Of a stretch of 64,000 bases of DNA, positions 1 to 14,600 are shown piece by piece (position 1 is the first letter of the stretch; every line of letters begins with the position of its first letter). A program made the translations under genes and the position numbers. Below the pieces are notes generated by a model, which was not told the origin of the DNA, searched no databases, and saw only the letters and a program-made list of their open reading frames with translations. The DNA is from Apus apus (lineage: Eukaryota > Chordata > Aves > Apodiformes > Apodidae), in the NCBI RefSeq assembly GCF_020740795.1, contig NC_067290.1, positions 15,358,001 through 15,422,000 of the forward strand. Direction: 5' to 3'.

Positions 1-2522
1 TCACATCCCAGCCCGGGCACTGTTCCCTTTTCTTCTGCTTAATGGCTCTGTTTGATGCCAGGAGTCCACAGCAAGAGGACTTGATGCCTGGCTGAGTGTC
101 CTGTGTTGGGCAAGGAGCAGCCAAGGCATCCGACTGCATCCCGATAACGCGGTTGGATGAGTTGGCAGGTCCCTGGCTCTCCTAACTCCCACCCTTCCCC
201 ACTGGAGCATTTTGGCCTCATAAATGGGACCTCACTCCTGCACTCCCAGATTAACCCATCCTCTCTGTCCCGTGGAAAGGCTTGCAGCACCTTCCAAACA
301 AGTGCCTGGGATAAAGGCAACCAGAAAAAAACTAGTCAAACCAAGGAAGTCACCTGAGGTCCTGTCCCCCATCCTTATCCGCTGGGGCAGAGCCTCCTCA
401 CTGGAACCAGGCAGGATAACAGCTAGTGTCCCAGGTGATTCCCACAGAGAAGTTCCTAAGTGTACGTGTGTTGTGTACAACACTTGCACCTCTCAATTCA
501 GAGTGCCGCAAAGAAGGGGCGTGGCTCAGTTTTCCCTTCCACATGAGGCACTGTGCCCATGGCCACACTGATCAAAACTGTCAGACTGCCCATCCCCTCT
601 GCTTGATGAGCAGGAGAGGGTCTCCCAGCCACCAGCCTCAGTTCTTTTGTCCTGATTGACCTCAATGCCTCCCCTGCAAGGTTTGCTTCTCTTTTATAGA
701 TCAGTGACGCATCAAACCTCAGATTTAGTGCAGGGCTTTGCAAAATCACATGGAAGCATTTTATTTTATGGACATTTTTCCCTGGGCTTCCTCCTGTTCC
801 ACCTTGTGCTTCTCCTGCTCAGCTAGGTCCCCCATAAGGACATGATGTTTTCCTCGCATCATTCCCCCATTTTGTATTAATTTCTGCTTTCCAGCACCCA
901 AGGAGATGACTACAAAGCCCTTGAAGGTCACTCAGAGACTTGCCACTTCCCAACCACACACCCAGGACATGGCATCTCTGGTTATTGCCCATGCAGCCCA
1001 TTGCTGCCCAAGGCACAGAGGGCGCTGGGGCAGGCAGGGGACAGCACCACTTGGTGATGTACAGCCCCTTTCACACCAGCTGTCTGGGTTTCCCTAACCC
1101 AAAGCACAACTGGCTTTTCAGGTCAAGGAGACACAGCCTGGAAGCTCTGTCTCCCCCCAGGACTCCCTGCAGGGTAGGAAAGGTGTACTTGTCATCATGC
1201 TACCATCTTCCCAGGATTCTTCAGAGTTCACATAACTGAGGGCCAGAGAAAGAGCTTTGCCTCTTTGATCCCACAAGTGACCTGGACTGGGACTGATGTT
1301 CAAGGGACAGGGAGCCAGGGAAGGACTTCTCATTCTGCCTGCAGGGAACTGCTTTATCACCTCCCTCCTTCCCTCCAGGAAGAAATGTCTAGTTGTGGCA
1401 TCAAATTAATGATGTTTGCCCTTTCCACGGAGCAGGATTTTGGGGGTGAGCAAAAGCCACCCCTGCTCACAGTCCAGAAAGGCCACTGATCAATGTCCTT
1501 GCACTAAGCTCTTGGCACTGTCATACTGGGGTTGTGAGATTGGTGCAGCAGCCATGGGAGGCAGGATATAATTAGATATATTTGTGTATATCTTTGAGTC
1601 CTTGAGCTGAAGAAGCTGAAAGACTGGCTGCAGGGCTGAGCCGCTTGGCCAGATGGGGCTCTGCTCTCTGCTAAGTCAGAGACTATAATGTTCTCCCAAC
1701 ATGAAAACAAGCAGGATGTGCAGCACAGACAGAAGAGCCCCAACTCCTAGAGCAACCTACAGGGCACAGTGGCCAGGCAAGACACCTACAAATGACAGTG
1801 GGAGAGAGCAAAGGCAGGGCTGCAGAGGGTATTGGAAAAAGCTCATCTGCAGGACTCGGTACAAGCAGGCGCAGGCACACAGAAACCACCAGTTCCAGCC
1901 ACATGACCCCCCCAGTGCTGTCTCTCTGAATAGCTGGTTACCATCAAGACAGGAAGATTTGCTTCATCTGAAAAACAGCATCATCTAAGTGCCCAGACAG
2001 GATTTGTCCCACCCTTGTGCCACAGGTCTGGGCAGTCAGAGAGCTCTGCTCCATTTTGATGCTTTCCTGAGATGGGTCCAGAGCCAACAAGCTTTAATGA
2101 ACTCCCTTCCATCCATCACAGTGCTCTGCAGAACTTTGCCTGCTTCACCACCTCAGCACAGCTCTTTTACATGTGGCACTCACAACATCTGACAGCAGCT
2201 GCCCTGTCACCCAGCATGCCAGACCCCATTCCAAGGAGGGAGGTGCACACAGGCTGTTGGTACAGCACCTCACAGCTGCTTCCCACAAGGGCTTTCCTGC
2301 ACTGCAGGAAGGAGTCTAGCACCCAGCAGCAGCACTGGGATGCTGCTGTGGCAGGGCCATGAGGCTCTTTGGCTTCTGCCTGCTCCATGCACACACACCC
2401 ACCTCACCTTGCTTCGGTCCCCACACACCCACATGGCTCCCACAACCCTCCCCTGGCACTGCAGCACCCAAAGCTGTGCCACACACTGTGAATCTGTGCT
2501 GTGGAAGTCAAAAGCCACTCAC
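1..2522 (-). other. Part of RNF123 intron 35
   Basis: I searched the minus strand for the expected downstream RNF123 pieces (a DPCFQLRS-like segment and a C3HC4 RING) and found none. The stretch is therefore read as intron. No repeat or RNA gene was recognised; the open frames look like chance. Confidence 0.6.
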
Positions 2523-2607
2523 CCCTGAACATCAGTGTCCACGAGCAGCCGGACCAGTATCCCCGTCACAGCCACAAGGATTGGGTAATGGTCCACACTC
2601 TCCAGCC
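2523..2607 (-). CDS. RNF123: RNF123 exon 35, last exon in the window
   Basis: 85 nt, residues about 1142-1170, [20 protein letters not shown] then LVDTDVQ. Acceptor TGCTTCCGCAG, donor GTGAGT, phase 2, so at least one more coding exon must follow beyond position 1. About 145 residues, including the RING finger, are missing. Confidence 0.95.
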
Positions 2608-5600
2608 CTGCGGAAGCAAAAGACAAAGATAAAGCTGCTGCCTCCACATGACAGGTGGAGCAGGGCTGGGGAGCACCCAGACTGGGTGGTGGAGCAGTCC
2701 AGGGAGCAGGCACCGTGGCTTGGGCTCTCTGGTGGGGACATGAAGGACAGAGGAGTCTTCCCCACTAACGTGAACCCCAGACTCAGACACTGCCCTCGTG
2801 ATGGAGCATTCCTTCCTGTTCCAAACCTCAAGAGGAGAAGGTGGTCTATCCCTTCCTGTGCAGGCAGGAAAATCCAGCTGCTGTACAGGGATCCTAGAAT
2901 GCCCATGACACAGCACCTGGTGCCAGTCTCTAACAGGCCCAGCTCAGCTGCCCACAGTCACCTCCATGAGGAAGAGGCTGATGCTGCTGAGAACAGCTTG
3001 GTTTCCCCTAGCAATTCCGCACACCCTTCACTAGATGCAGAGCACAGCAGCCAAGCCTGCCACCTGACCTGCAATCTGTCCAGAGCTTTGAGGCTTTCAA
3101 ACAGCTCCCACCTAACCTGTGTCACATCACTCTCTAGCAAGACACCTCCCTGCCCAAGCACAGCATGGCTGCCACTTCTACCATGGACAGAGTCCCTGGA
3201 GGGAACCAGAGCTGCTGGGCAGGCGGAGCCTAAGGGCCTAGGAAGAGCAACAATGCTCATGTTTGTCTGGAGGACTTACCTCTCCAGACTTCTATAGCAG
3301 TCTGTGGGACCAGACTGGTTTCCCAGCCAGGGATGTGGCAGCCTGAGGTCTGATCCCACACACCAAGCCATCCCTCACTTCCCAGGAACATGCCTCCAGT
3401 GTGTTTTCAATGAAGAGGGACAGAGCATTACTGCATGGACTCACCCGGCAGACGGAGGTTGACCACTCTGTCAAACAAGTTCCTTTCAGCTGTCACACGG
3501 TTCAGCACCTGGTTCAAGAGCTGTGTAGGGAAAAGCAGAGAGGGTTTGCATTTTCTGGATGGGCCAGCATTCAAAGAGCATCCTTATAGTTTGGGGGTCA
3601 GTGCCTGGGAGCTGTTTGATGCCCAGAGGGAGGCTCACTGTTTGGCCCCTTCATGGAAGCAGGTGGCACCACACCACCTGGCACACCTTTGGCTTGTACT
3701 GGACCCAAACCTCCCAGAGAAGAGTCAGTCTGAGGTCAAGACCCAAATCTCAGCATATTCCACCCAAATATGAATCCCACCCACAAAAGCCGAACTGCTT
3801 CTGTCAATCACAGCAAGCAGAAGGCACAGTCCCTGGGACAGCCACAGCCTGTGAAGAGTGTGCTGGCAGCTGTGGGCAAAAGCAGTGTCACAGCAGGAGG
3901 AAGCACAGTCCAGGTCCTGCCCTGCCTGGAGCTGGTAGCAGGATGGACCTACCAGCTCTGAAGCACAGCATGAGCACAGAGAGCAATTTGCTGCTCTGCT
4001 TGACAGAGCATCACCACAGGCACAGATTTCTGTCTGTGACCAGCACACCAACTGCAGACACTTAATTAGCCAGCATTAGTGCTCACCCAAACCCCCAGTG
4101 GGTTGAGCAGGGACCACTCCAGGCTTGACACAACCACTGCAAGCTGAGCACCGCCTCTCAGATGCAGCATCCATCTTCCCAGGGCCCCCAGGCACAACGA
4201 GCACAGCACTGCACCCCTCTGTGGGCATGTTCAGCCACGGGGCACGGCTTACAGCAGCACCAGGACATGAGGGGGATGCTGCAGCACCCTGCTCTCCACT
4301 GCCTTGCTCTCTTGCAACCCAAACCACTCTGTGATTCCACGATCCTCCCTCCTGGCAGAAATCAGCTGTGGTCAGACTCGTTGTCAAGAAGGGGAGCGGC
4401 TGATGTTTTGGGGAGCACCACTTGTTCTTGAGCAACTGGGTTTGCTGGCAATACAGCATTTGCAGCAGGAGCCCTGACTGCACAGCACATCTGAAGAGAG
4501 GACAGAGGGGCCCCCATGCCCTTCAGAGGGGCTTCTTCACACCAGCTAAGGGATGATACCTGGGCAAGCCTCCGAAGCAGCAGCTCTGAGGATGGGCGAT
4601 TCCAGTCGAGGAAGATCTCCGGCGCCAGCGTGACGGTCATCTCCAGCACCCTGAGCAGGCTCACTGACAGGTCAAAGCAGGTGGCACACACCTTCAGCTG
4701 GCGGCTGTCCACGAAGTTCCTCTCCAAGCGCTCTGCTGCCTGCTGGATCTGCCGAGCAATAGAGACAGCTTAACAAGGTGCCCCTTCCCAAAAGGAGGCC
4801 TGGGACCCCCAGCCCAGCTCAGCTCCCAGCCCTACCAGGGAACCACTGCACACCCAGCCCTGAGAGCTGTGTCTTGAACCTTGCTCTGTGTAGGACACGG
4901 GCACCTATGGAGCTCTGGACCCACAGCCCCAGGTGGCACACTCACCTCCTGAATCATGCCGATGAACTCAGAGAAAGCCCAGTTCAGCTGGTTGAGGACA
5001 CTGTTGAGGAAGCTGGGGGCCAGGTCGCGGTCGCTGCAGAGCAGGTCTGCCATGTGCCGCTGCAGCAAGGTGGAGGGGCATGGCTCTGAAACCAGACAGT
5101 GACAGCTTCAGTGGTCTGGACCCATAATGGCCTGTCCTGGGCTTGGTAGATGTTGGCTTGCGTCTCGCAGTGAGCAGAGATAGCAGGGCCCTGGGAGCCA
5201 GGGTGCAATGACTATTTTGAGCAGCGATCTTGCCTGTTGGGCCTTCAAGTGCTTTTTTTGCAATGCCAGCCTTGATTAACCAGGGCAGGGCCCTGCTTGC
5301 TCACTGATGTTGGCACACACGGGAGGGCTGCCCTGCAGATGAGCCTCCTTCCACTCAGCTCAGCATGAAATGCTGCTCATACCACTGTGGCAGCAGCTGC
5401 CCAGAGCCAACACAGCCACCCTTGGCCTCACGCGGGTCTGTCTGTGTCCTGGAAAGAAGGTACCTGGTAAATCCCACTCCTGAGAGGCTTCTGCAGGGAG
5501 CTGGGGCTGGCTCTGCCCTGGGCAGATTCAGGCAGAGCTGCCCATGCTCCCCTGCCACATTCAGCCTGAGCACAGAGATGTCCATTTGGTATGTGGCACC

Positions 5601-8600
5601 TCACCTCTGAGCTTTTTCACAATCAGACCCAGCAGCTGGGGAACACAAGTCAGTGCTGTGTGGGCCACCAGCTCCCATGGATGGGCAGGGAAAGGAAGGG
5701 GACATAAATGGGACAGATGCTTCTCACCAGCAGAAGGACCCACCGCCAGTGAGAGGCTCACAAAAGCACTCAACACTACGAGGGAAAGGTACTGGAGTTC
5801 AAACTACAGGCTAAAATGCAGGGCTTGGAGAAATAAATTTGAGCAGATTTAACTGACATAGGAAAAAAACCCAATCTAACTACTTTTCCTTCTATGAGAA
5901 GCAGGTGGAAACCCTGGCAGCACCAGCACAGCGGTGCCCAGAGGAACAAGCTGTGCTGTGACTGCAGAAGGTCTGTGGAGTGGCAGCCTGCTCAGAAGGC
6001 CAGCACACGCACAGGAAATACCAAGCGACCTCCAGCATGTCCTCAGGGATGGAGAAGCAAGGCATAACTACAGGCAGATTGCTAGCTGGGATTAGTAAAG
6101 CCAGAGTGGGATGGCTGAAGATTGTAAACTCAAATGGGAACATGATAAATTATTCTGCAAACACTCACTAGCCAGTGCAATGAAGTTCTATTGTTATGGA
6201 GGACACAGGCTGATGTCTCACAGTGCATAATCACTCCAGGCAGGCCAGGGCCTTGGCTTTGATCCTGCCTAAAAGCACCTCCTATGGAGGGATTTCATCA
6301 AAACACTCGTCTTTGATGTCCTACTCCCACCCACAAGTACTTTCCCTGCCCTTGGGTACCCGTGGCTCAGGGACTGACCAAGCCAAACATCCTTTTTATG
6401 TATTCAGAGGTCCTCAGTGGATTTCTTGCCCAGTGTCCCCTGAAACTGTGTAAGCCTTTAGCATTTAATGTGTTCTGGAGCAACATTCCAGTGTGCGGCA
6501 TGAGGAATTCAGATTTGAGCTTGGCTTCTACTTGCTGTATTTGATAATATTTCTTCTCTGCAAACCCCTCAATTCTGGTGGGAGAGACAGCGAGATGCTG
6601 CTCTCCAGTCACTTCCTCTAGCTAGCCATGATTTCAGATCTTTATGATAGTCTTTCCAATGGGAACAGCTCCAGCCTGTGCAGTTTCTCATACAAAAACT
6701 GTCACATCTTTGTTCCCTTCATCATCCCTCCTGGAGACTTGCCAGCTCTCCCAGATTTTCTTTGGAGAGGTGGAATGGGAAGTGTATGCAGCTTTCAAAC
6801 CACAAGCACATGGCACATTTGCACAAAGGCATAATGTGGTTTTGTTTTGTTCTTTTCCTTTCCTCATAATTGCTGCTGTATAATTTGTTCCTTTGACTGG
6901 GTATATTTTCCAAAATATGACACCAGGATGACAGTTCAAGAATAGCCCTTTTGTAAGAACTGTAGCTCAAGATCTTCATGAACTTGCTGGTTGCAATGCA
7001 CAAATAGAGAAGCTCAGGAGTCAACACGAGAACCCACCTCGTTGTCTTTACTGTCAGTGAGGGAACACAACACATCCTTATCAAATCTGCAGATAACATA
7101 GAACAAGGGGCTTCATTCAAGGTACTTGAGGCACTCTGAGAAACCTGAGGATTGGGAAAAAACCCAGCCTGATCCTATTCAACAAGAAGGATAAAATTCT
7201 GAATGACTCCAAATATCAGTCCTGGCTGAGAAACAGAGTTAAACTGCTGTGTTATCCTTTCCCCAGCCTCCACTCAATCTGCAAAAAGTGTTTTTTATTA
7301 AAACTGCATCCACACCAGCTCCTTCCAGCCTTTGAGTACCAAAGCAGTTCTAGGCAAGACTCACCCTTCCTCCTGGCTGAGCTCTGCAGGTTGCCCTGTT
7401 GATTTGTCACCAAAGCCTTTTTTATCCACGTTTCAAGTCAGGATAGATCTCAACACCAACCCCCTGGCCAAAGACTACTTCATCCAAAGGCAGCTTTGGC
7501 TTTTTGAAGGATGATCTTACGCTGTAAAAACTTGCTTTACCCTGATTTTCAGCCAATGGCTATTTCCTCATGGTCTTTTTCCAATAAGTGGCATGAATTT
7601 GCTCCAAACCTCCAATTCTAGGTTCTTAAATGCTTTCCCTGCTGCTGGCAAACACTGTGCCAGTCTATAAAAGCATTATTAAGTGGTGCTTCTTGTCAAA
7701 CTTCTCCATGGTTACATAGGAGGTTTTTTTTAAGTTTTAAGCTAACACCAGGAAACAGGGGACTTCCTTGGCTTTTGTTGCTCCCAAGAGGATTTTGAAC
7801 CTGAAGATGCTGTGATCACTGCTGCTCCTTGAAAGCAACATAAGGAACCAGCCCTGGGCTACAGCAAGAGCAGCTTTGCCTCTTGCATGAGTTCCCAGAG
7901 CAGGTTCTCCACGGGATAGTGATCAGTGGTATCTAGAAACTTAACCCTGTGTTCATCTTCATTTGCAAAATGTTCACACTTTTGCTGAGGCATCTCCACC
8001 CACCTCCCCCCCATCCCAGTTATGCTTCCCTCCTGGCTAATGGCACAGCCCTTACACATGCCATTCAGGCAGGGATGTCACTTCACAGGGAGTCTGTGGA
8101 CACTCAATCATGTGGTTACTTTTTTTCTTGGCAACAGTATATCATTAGTGTTTTGAAAATTTGTAATTCCTTAATACAAAACCCACTCAATCTTGGATTA
8201 GGCTTCATTTTGACAGATAAAGATCAGTCATTGGAACAGAAATTGGTGGTTTCCAAGGCCAGAAATTATGACCTCAATACATTAAATGTGGGCAACAGAG
8301 CATGGCCCCAAGCGGTTATAGATATATCTGATGTTTCCACAACAGAAACTTCCCCACAAAAATATAAACAAAATAATTAGAGGGAAAAAAATCCAGGTGG
8401 GAGGGAAATAATGAATGAAATCAGAGAGTTCTTTAAGATTATTAGGCAGAAAACCCCAGTGCTACAGCAAGCATCTGGTTTAAAAGGTTCCCTGAGACCA
8501 GGATGAAGCAAAGACACACCTTAAAATGTAAAAGGTAAAGTGAACACAATCAAACACTGCCAGAGGCTGATGAAAACAAGTAGAAAAGGACTAACAGAAG

Positions 8601-11600
8601 GAGAAGTACATACAAAGTTTCTTCAACTATAGGAAAAAATTATAGCAGAATTCTTAAAAAAAGAATGGGAGAAAGTCTAACAGTAGCAGAGGCTCATTAA
8701 TATATGGGAGTTAAAAATTAATAAAGCAGACAAAGTGGAAGCCTTCAATAAGTGCTCCTATTAGATAATTGTAAAGAAGCAGGGTCATGTACTTTCATCA
8801 CAGGAAGATAATTATGTACTTTATAGCTTGCTAATGACCCAAGAAGATTTATAAAAGGGTTATATGTGAGCCTTCTTGGTCAGCAGCCCAAGGGGGGCTC
8901 CAGGTGCTGTAGCGTTCGCAGCAGAGCTGGGAGCATGGAGGAGGAAAGCCCCAAATGGAGCAGATTCAGAAGGAAAGCAGTTCCACCCAGTGCTGAGTTT
9001 TTTAAAGGGTCCAGATGCAAATGTGGAAGAGCTGCTGCTCAGTGGCTGTTGGACTGTGGGAACTGCAGTATAAGAGGTGAGGGGGCATGCAGGGATCCAC
9101 ATCACCACCCAGCTGTGTCCATTCAAAGATGTGTTTAGAGGGTACCAAAGGGGAACGCTGCAGGGTGAGGCAGGAGAGTAAGCTGCCTTCAGGGAATGAG
9201 AACTCCATACTGTGAAGAACAAGGCACCAGGGCAGCCCAGAGCAAAGCCCTGGCAAACAGGCTAATGCAGATTTTGGCTCTGTGACGAGCAGATCACAGA
9301 GGTGTCCTAGCCAGCAAGAAACTGGCAACTCAGGGGATGCTAAAAACATGGGAAGAGTGAACATTGGGGCTCACAGAGGAACAAAACCCCCTTTCTGAAT
9401 AGGATACAGAGACTGCACTTTCTTTTCACCATTAAAAAAGACCAAGAAGTGAGTTTACCTTGGAATACAAGCACTTTTGAAGAAGAAAATGTTGTAATGT
9501 ACAGAGTATAACCCAGCAGAGAAAGGCAGAGCAGTGCAAGAGAGAAGATGAGGTTAGGTACATTCCCACCAGGAAAAAGTGATGGATTTATTTCCAAGGG
9601 TGAGGAACCACAATCAGAAGGGCTTGGAGAGTTCAACTGCCATCAGCTGATGCTTTTGGTGTAGTCAGATCAACGACAGGATCTCTTCCTGAATGGTCTC
9701 TTTAGCTTAGACTTGGGATGGGGACACGGGTGAATCCTCTGGCCCACACTGCACAACAGCTCAGCTAGATGATGTCATGGTCCCACCCACCCTCCAACAC
9801 TTGATGGATGCGTGGGCAGGAGGCCTGGGGCAGAGGAGCCCTGTGCTGCAACCTGAAGCCACCCTGCAGCTCAGTAAAAGCAAGACAGGCTGGGCCTGGC
9901 ACGGGGCCACCGCTGCTCACCGTGAGCGTGCCGGAACAGCACCCGGCCTTCCCACAGCCACCATGACAGCAAAACCAGCTCCTGCAGCAGCCACCCACCA
10001 GAACTGCCCCTGCCTCTGAACAGAGCCCCGTCTGCTCCCCAGAGCCAAACTGGAGGCAGAGCCCTGCCCGCACGAGAGTTCTCTGGTGCCAGTGGAGCTA
10101 AGGAACAACTCGGGGAGCAGGCAGGAACATGTGGCAGGAACACACACCTCCCTTCTCAGCCTCTCCCCCTCCCTGGGCTAACCCGGGCAGCCATCTCATT
10201 GCTCACTGTTGGTGAGGAAGCATCCCCAAAGCAAGACAAGCCTGAAGCAGCATAGAAGAGGCAGTTGCCCAAGCTGCCTTCAGACTGGCCTGCAGAGGCA
10301 GACCTAGATAAACAGGGATTTCTTTCACCTCAGCAGTTTGTCCTGTGGTCCCTGCCAATGCTCAAATTGCAACAAGGAGATGACTGATGGGTGGGAAGGC
10401 GGGGGGGGGGGTTATCTCCTTTGCTGTCCCTGAGCAGCATCTCAAGGACACCTCTGAGTCCCATGTCCCTCTTCAATTAAATCAGCATTCATTATTGATT
10501 TGGTTGTTCCTCAAAATAGTAATCCCAGGAGCAAGTCCCCAGTAGCCAGCCCAGCCAACTCCAGGCTCAGACTGTGTGGAGCCACCCAGAGATGGATGGA
10601 GAGAGGCCTCAAATGCTGAGGAGCTTTGCTCCAGCCCCAGAGCTCCCCAGGAGAGGGGGAAGCTCAGTCACTGTCCCATGGGACTGGTGGCAGCTCCCTG
10701 GGGCCTGTGTGTGCCAGAGGAGGGTGAGAGGGCTGTGGCAGGGCTCTGGTAAAACAGGCACAAGAGCAGGTCTGACATGCAGTCTCAGAGACTGCCAGGT
10801 GGGCAGGGAGGTAACTGGGAAAAGCCATCACCCTGTGCAGCCCTCTGCCCCCCAGAGAAGGGTCTCTCTAGGCAGAAGAGGGGAAGGAGGGAGCTCTCTA
10901 AAGCTACTGCACCAGACAGGAGAGGGTAACACAACAAACTTACTCTGGAAACTAGCAACAGAGAGATCTCCTGGGCACCCACAGGCAGGAGAGAGAAAAA
11001 GAACAAGAGTGCCGTTAAAACCAAAACAGGCAGCTCTGCCCCCCGGGCAGGGATCAACACACACCTCCATCTGCTGCCTGCCCACCTCAGGCTGCAGCAT
11101 CCTCTGTTCCCCAACCCTGAGCAGCTCTCCAGGAGCAAGGTCTGGCACAAAGCCTTTCCCACAGCACAGGTGGATCAGGAATATAACCAGACAAGCCCAG
11201 ACTCTGCAAGGCTGAAGATGGAGACACGTTCTTCAGCTCACAAAAGGTACCTTTTCCTCCCCACATCCAGCTGCCACAGAGCCAAGGAACCCCTCAGTTT
11301 GGTGTACAGTGCTGAGACCCAAACTGCCAGGCCAAAGACAGGACAAGCTCTGCCAGGCTCTGAGATGTCTGATTAAAAGACTCCCTGCTTGCAAACACGT
11401 CCAGTGCCCTGCCTCCTCAGGCATCCATTCCACCTCAAGGAGTACGCACTGCTTGGCATACTTCCTGACTCCTCTCCACAGCAGCTGATTGCTGTGGACA
11501 TCAAGAGAGCCTTCTCTGAGGCTTACATTTTGGGGTGAAGCTTTGGTGAGGGCTCCTCACCTCTCCCTTGAAGGGCAGAACCCCTTCTTGTGATGGATCT

Positions 11601-14600
11601 AACCCACCAACCAGCACACAAAAGAGTCACCAGCCAGTACAGAGAGACTGGGGATGTCCAGGAAAGGCAATTATGGCTGCAAAGGTCAGGCTTGGATATT
11701 TGGCCAGGAACTCCCTACTCCAGCAGCCATCTCACCAGCAGACCTGGTCCATAGTAGAGATGGCTGCTAGGGAAGAGGCCAGCCCTCCCTCACCACCCAT
11801 CATGACCCCAAGTGCCAACCCTCTGCCCCACTCACTCTGCAGGCTGGGGAGGCTGGCATCCTCAGGCTTGATTTTCAGCAGGTGTGGGAGCCGGGTGTAT
11901 CTGTACCCAAAGCCACAGCCCTGGTAAAAGAGATAAGATCTCAGAGGCTGGAAACCAGCTGGGATTTGCTGCTACTGGAAAGTGAAATGCTCAATGTCCA
12001 CCCAGCCCCAGACAGTGAGAGGGGCAGGGATGCAGGATGCTCACCCGCCACAGCCTGACGAGGATCCAATTGGTTTGTGCCCAGGGTCGCTGCTCATAGG
12101 GAGCCAGGAGGTTCTTCATCATGGAGATCCGCCTGCCAGACAGGGATACAGGTCAGCTACAAAGGGACTGGGGGCAGGGGATTAAATAGGACCCAGGTAG
12201 CTGGGACAGAGCAAAGACTCTGGTATAAGGGTGAAGGGAGGCCCTCCAAACCAAGTCCAGCACCCTGCTCCTGGACCCTTGGCCCACCTGCTCCCCTCAC
12301 CCAGCCTTGCCACCACCCCAGCCCTACCCCAGCTCCCCGGGAGCAGGCAGGGCAGCACTTACTGCTCCTCTGGGATCCTCTCTACAGCACGCAGCGAGTG
12401 GGGGTAGCAGACATAGCTGGCCAATGCCTGCATCAGGGAGTCCCGGATGTCTGTGGAGGAACAAGACAGGGCTGGGCCAGGCACCCAAGGGCAGGCAGCA
12501 CACCAGGGAGCACCCAAACACTGGAGCCTGGCAGGGGCCAGCCCTCACTTACAGAGAGGTTTGCTGTCCCAGCTGAGTGGGGAGCATGCCAATGCTCAGG
12601 CAGCTGCAAGGTAACCCCAGATTTGACATGCAAGTAGCTGGAACAGGAGTTCTGCTCTCAGAAGGGCATCCCAGGTCATGTGTTTGACCCTGGAGAGGGC
12701 AGGTCACATTGGACAAGGGCAGTGCCCAGCCCTCTCTCTGTACATGGGGGCATAAAGAGCTCAACACATTCAGCAAATGGATCCCTACAGAAGTCTGGTG
12801 AGCCACCAGCAGTGGCACAGGCCAGACATGCAAGTTAACACCCCGAAGCAGAGGAGAGCAGCTTTACCTGTGCCCACGATCCTTGAGTCAGCAAAGTGCT
12901 TGGCCAGGATGGCAGCGAGGCGCATCAGGGTCTCCTCATAGCCTGCAAAGAGAAGGAGGGAGCAGGGGTCACACCAACAGCCTGGTGGGCAGCCCTTTGG
13001 CCCCAGCATTCCCATGGGCAAAGCTCAGGCTGCTGCAGCTAACTTTGCAGTTTTGTCAAGATGTCAGAACGGAGAGCTGGGAAAGCGCATTCATCTCCAA
13101 CAGAGCCACTCAACTCAGTCTACAGAGTCTAAAATGGTTACTCAGAGAAAAATAAAACCATGCAACTGAGTCAGACAGCACGGGAGGGCTGCCTCGTGCA
13201 GAAGAGGTTGAGCAACACAAATAATACCCTAGATCTACACAGAAAAGCCACATCCAGCCTGCAGGCCCTTTAAAAAATCTGCTACCACTTAATTCTGCTA
13301 CTCCCTTAACAGCAGGCACAGCTCCCACCTAATGGATGTGAACACTTTGGCTGTGTCTTACTGGTGGGAGCAGAAGCTCTTCTTACCTCCACAGGCTCTG
13401 GAAAGCACAGAACAATTTGCTAAGAACTTGCTGGGATCACTTGTCAGGAAAAGCACAGAACGTACACAGAGGGAATGCACCTCGGCACAGCCCCTTGGCA
13501 TCAAGTGGGTGGTCATGACCAGGGGAACATATCCAAATCCCAGGGGGGTTTGAAAGCAGTCCCAATTCTGGCATTGATGGCACATCTCCTCCCACCCAGA
13601 GACCAGCAGACAGTGGCAGGCATTGCTGGGGCAACCACATCTTCCAACATCTCAACCCATTCCTGGTGCCTTCTTGGAAACAAATTCCATAGCTGCCTGT
13701 GATTTTCACTACAGCCAACACAGTGACAGCTTTGAGCAAGGCATGGGCTCCCAGTCTGAGCACAGTAATGGTCATGGTTCACCAGGGGGTACCTATTGGA
13801 GGAACAGCCCTCAGCACTTGCCCCTCAGCACACAGACACCCTGGTGGGGCACATTGCAACCAGGAAAGGACACAGAGGGATGATGTCCAACTGCCACTAC
13901 TTCACCATAAGGATATGGCTTTATTTGGCCCTGATCAGGCTAGAAGTAGCAATCTCCTTACCTGGAAGTTCCTCCATGCTGTTTACAGGGCTGAAGTAGT
14001 TCTTGAGTGCACTGTAGCTGTTCATAGCCACGCTGAGGTAGAACTCCGGCATGAACGCGAACAGGGAGCCCGTTCTGTCGCCGTGTTCGATGGTGCGGAT
14101 GCACACTCGCAGCAGCCAGTATATATCCTGCATCTTCTCCTGCCCAGAGAGAACACAACCATCCCCATTCAGTTTTGACCAGCTTCTCTTTGGCAACACA
14201 ACAGTCAGCACCACACTTAGACTTCAGAAACATCACTGCTCTCAATTAATTCACCAGATCTGTGCCTTTTGGTCTTTTCATAGACCCACAGAAGTGCCAC
14301 GGAAGAAACAATCTGAGATCTCTACACCAACATCAAGCCCAGAGCATGACCATCACCAATATGACATTGGACTAATTATGGATTTCTCACTGAGCCTTGA
14401 AGCCCTCTATGAAATACTCCTTGGTAGGGCATATCTGACCACACACGCAAAAAAGGCAGGACAGTTTTTTATTCCAAGTACACTGGCTGAAGGAAGGCAG
14501 GCACTGGCAAACCCGGCATAAATCTGCTGGAAAGAAAGTTGGTCCTTTGTAGGAACTAAGTGGGAACAGGCAGACAGCTCATACCAGCTCAGATCTTTGC

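Noticed and set aside
2359..3297. 312-residue plus-strand open frame
   Set aside because: It runs antisense across RNF123 exon 35 in GC-rich sequence, has no domain I recognise and no splice or promoter context. It is probably chance.
9735..9800. CTAGATGATGTCATGGTCCC, like a CR1 end
   Set aside because: No supporting CR1 sequence upstream and no terminal repeat.
10574..11215. 213-residue plus-strand open frame in RNF123 intron 31
   Set aside because: Low-complexity Ser/Gly/Pro/Arg composition, no known motif, antisense to the gene and in GC-rich sequence where long chance frames are common.
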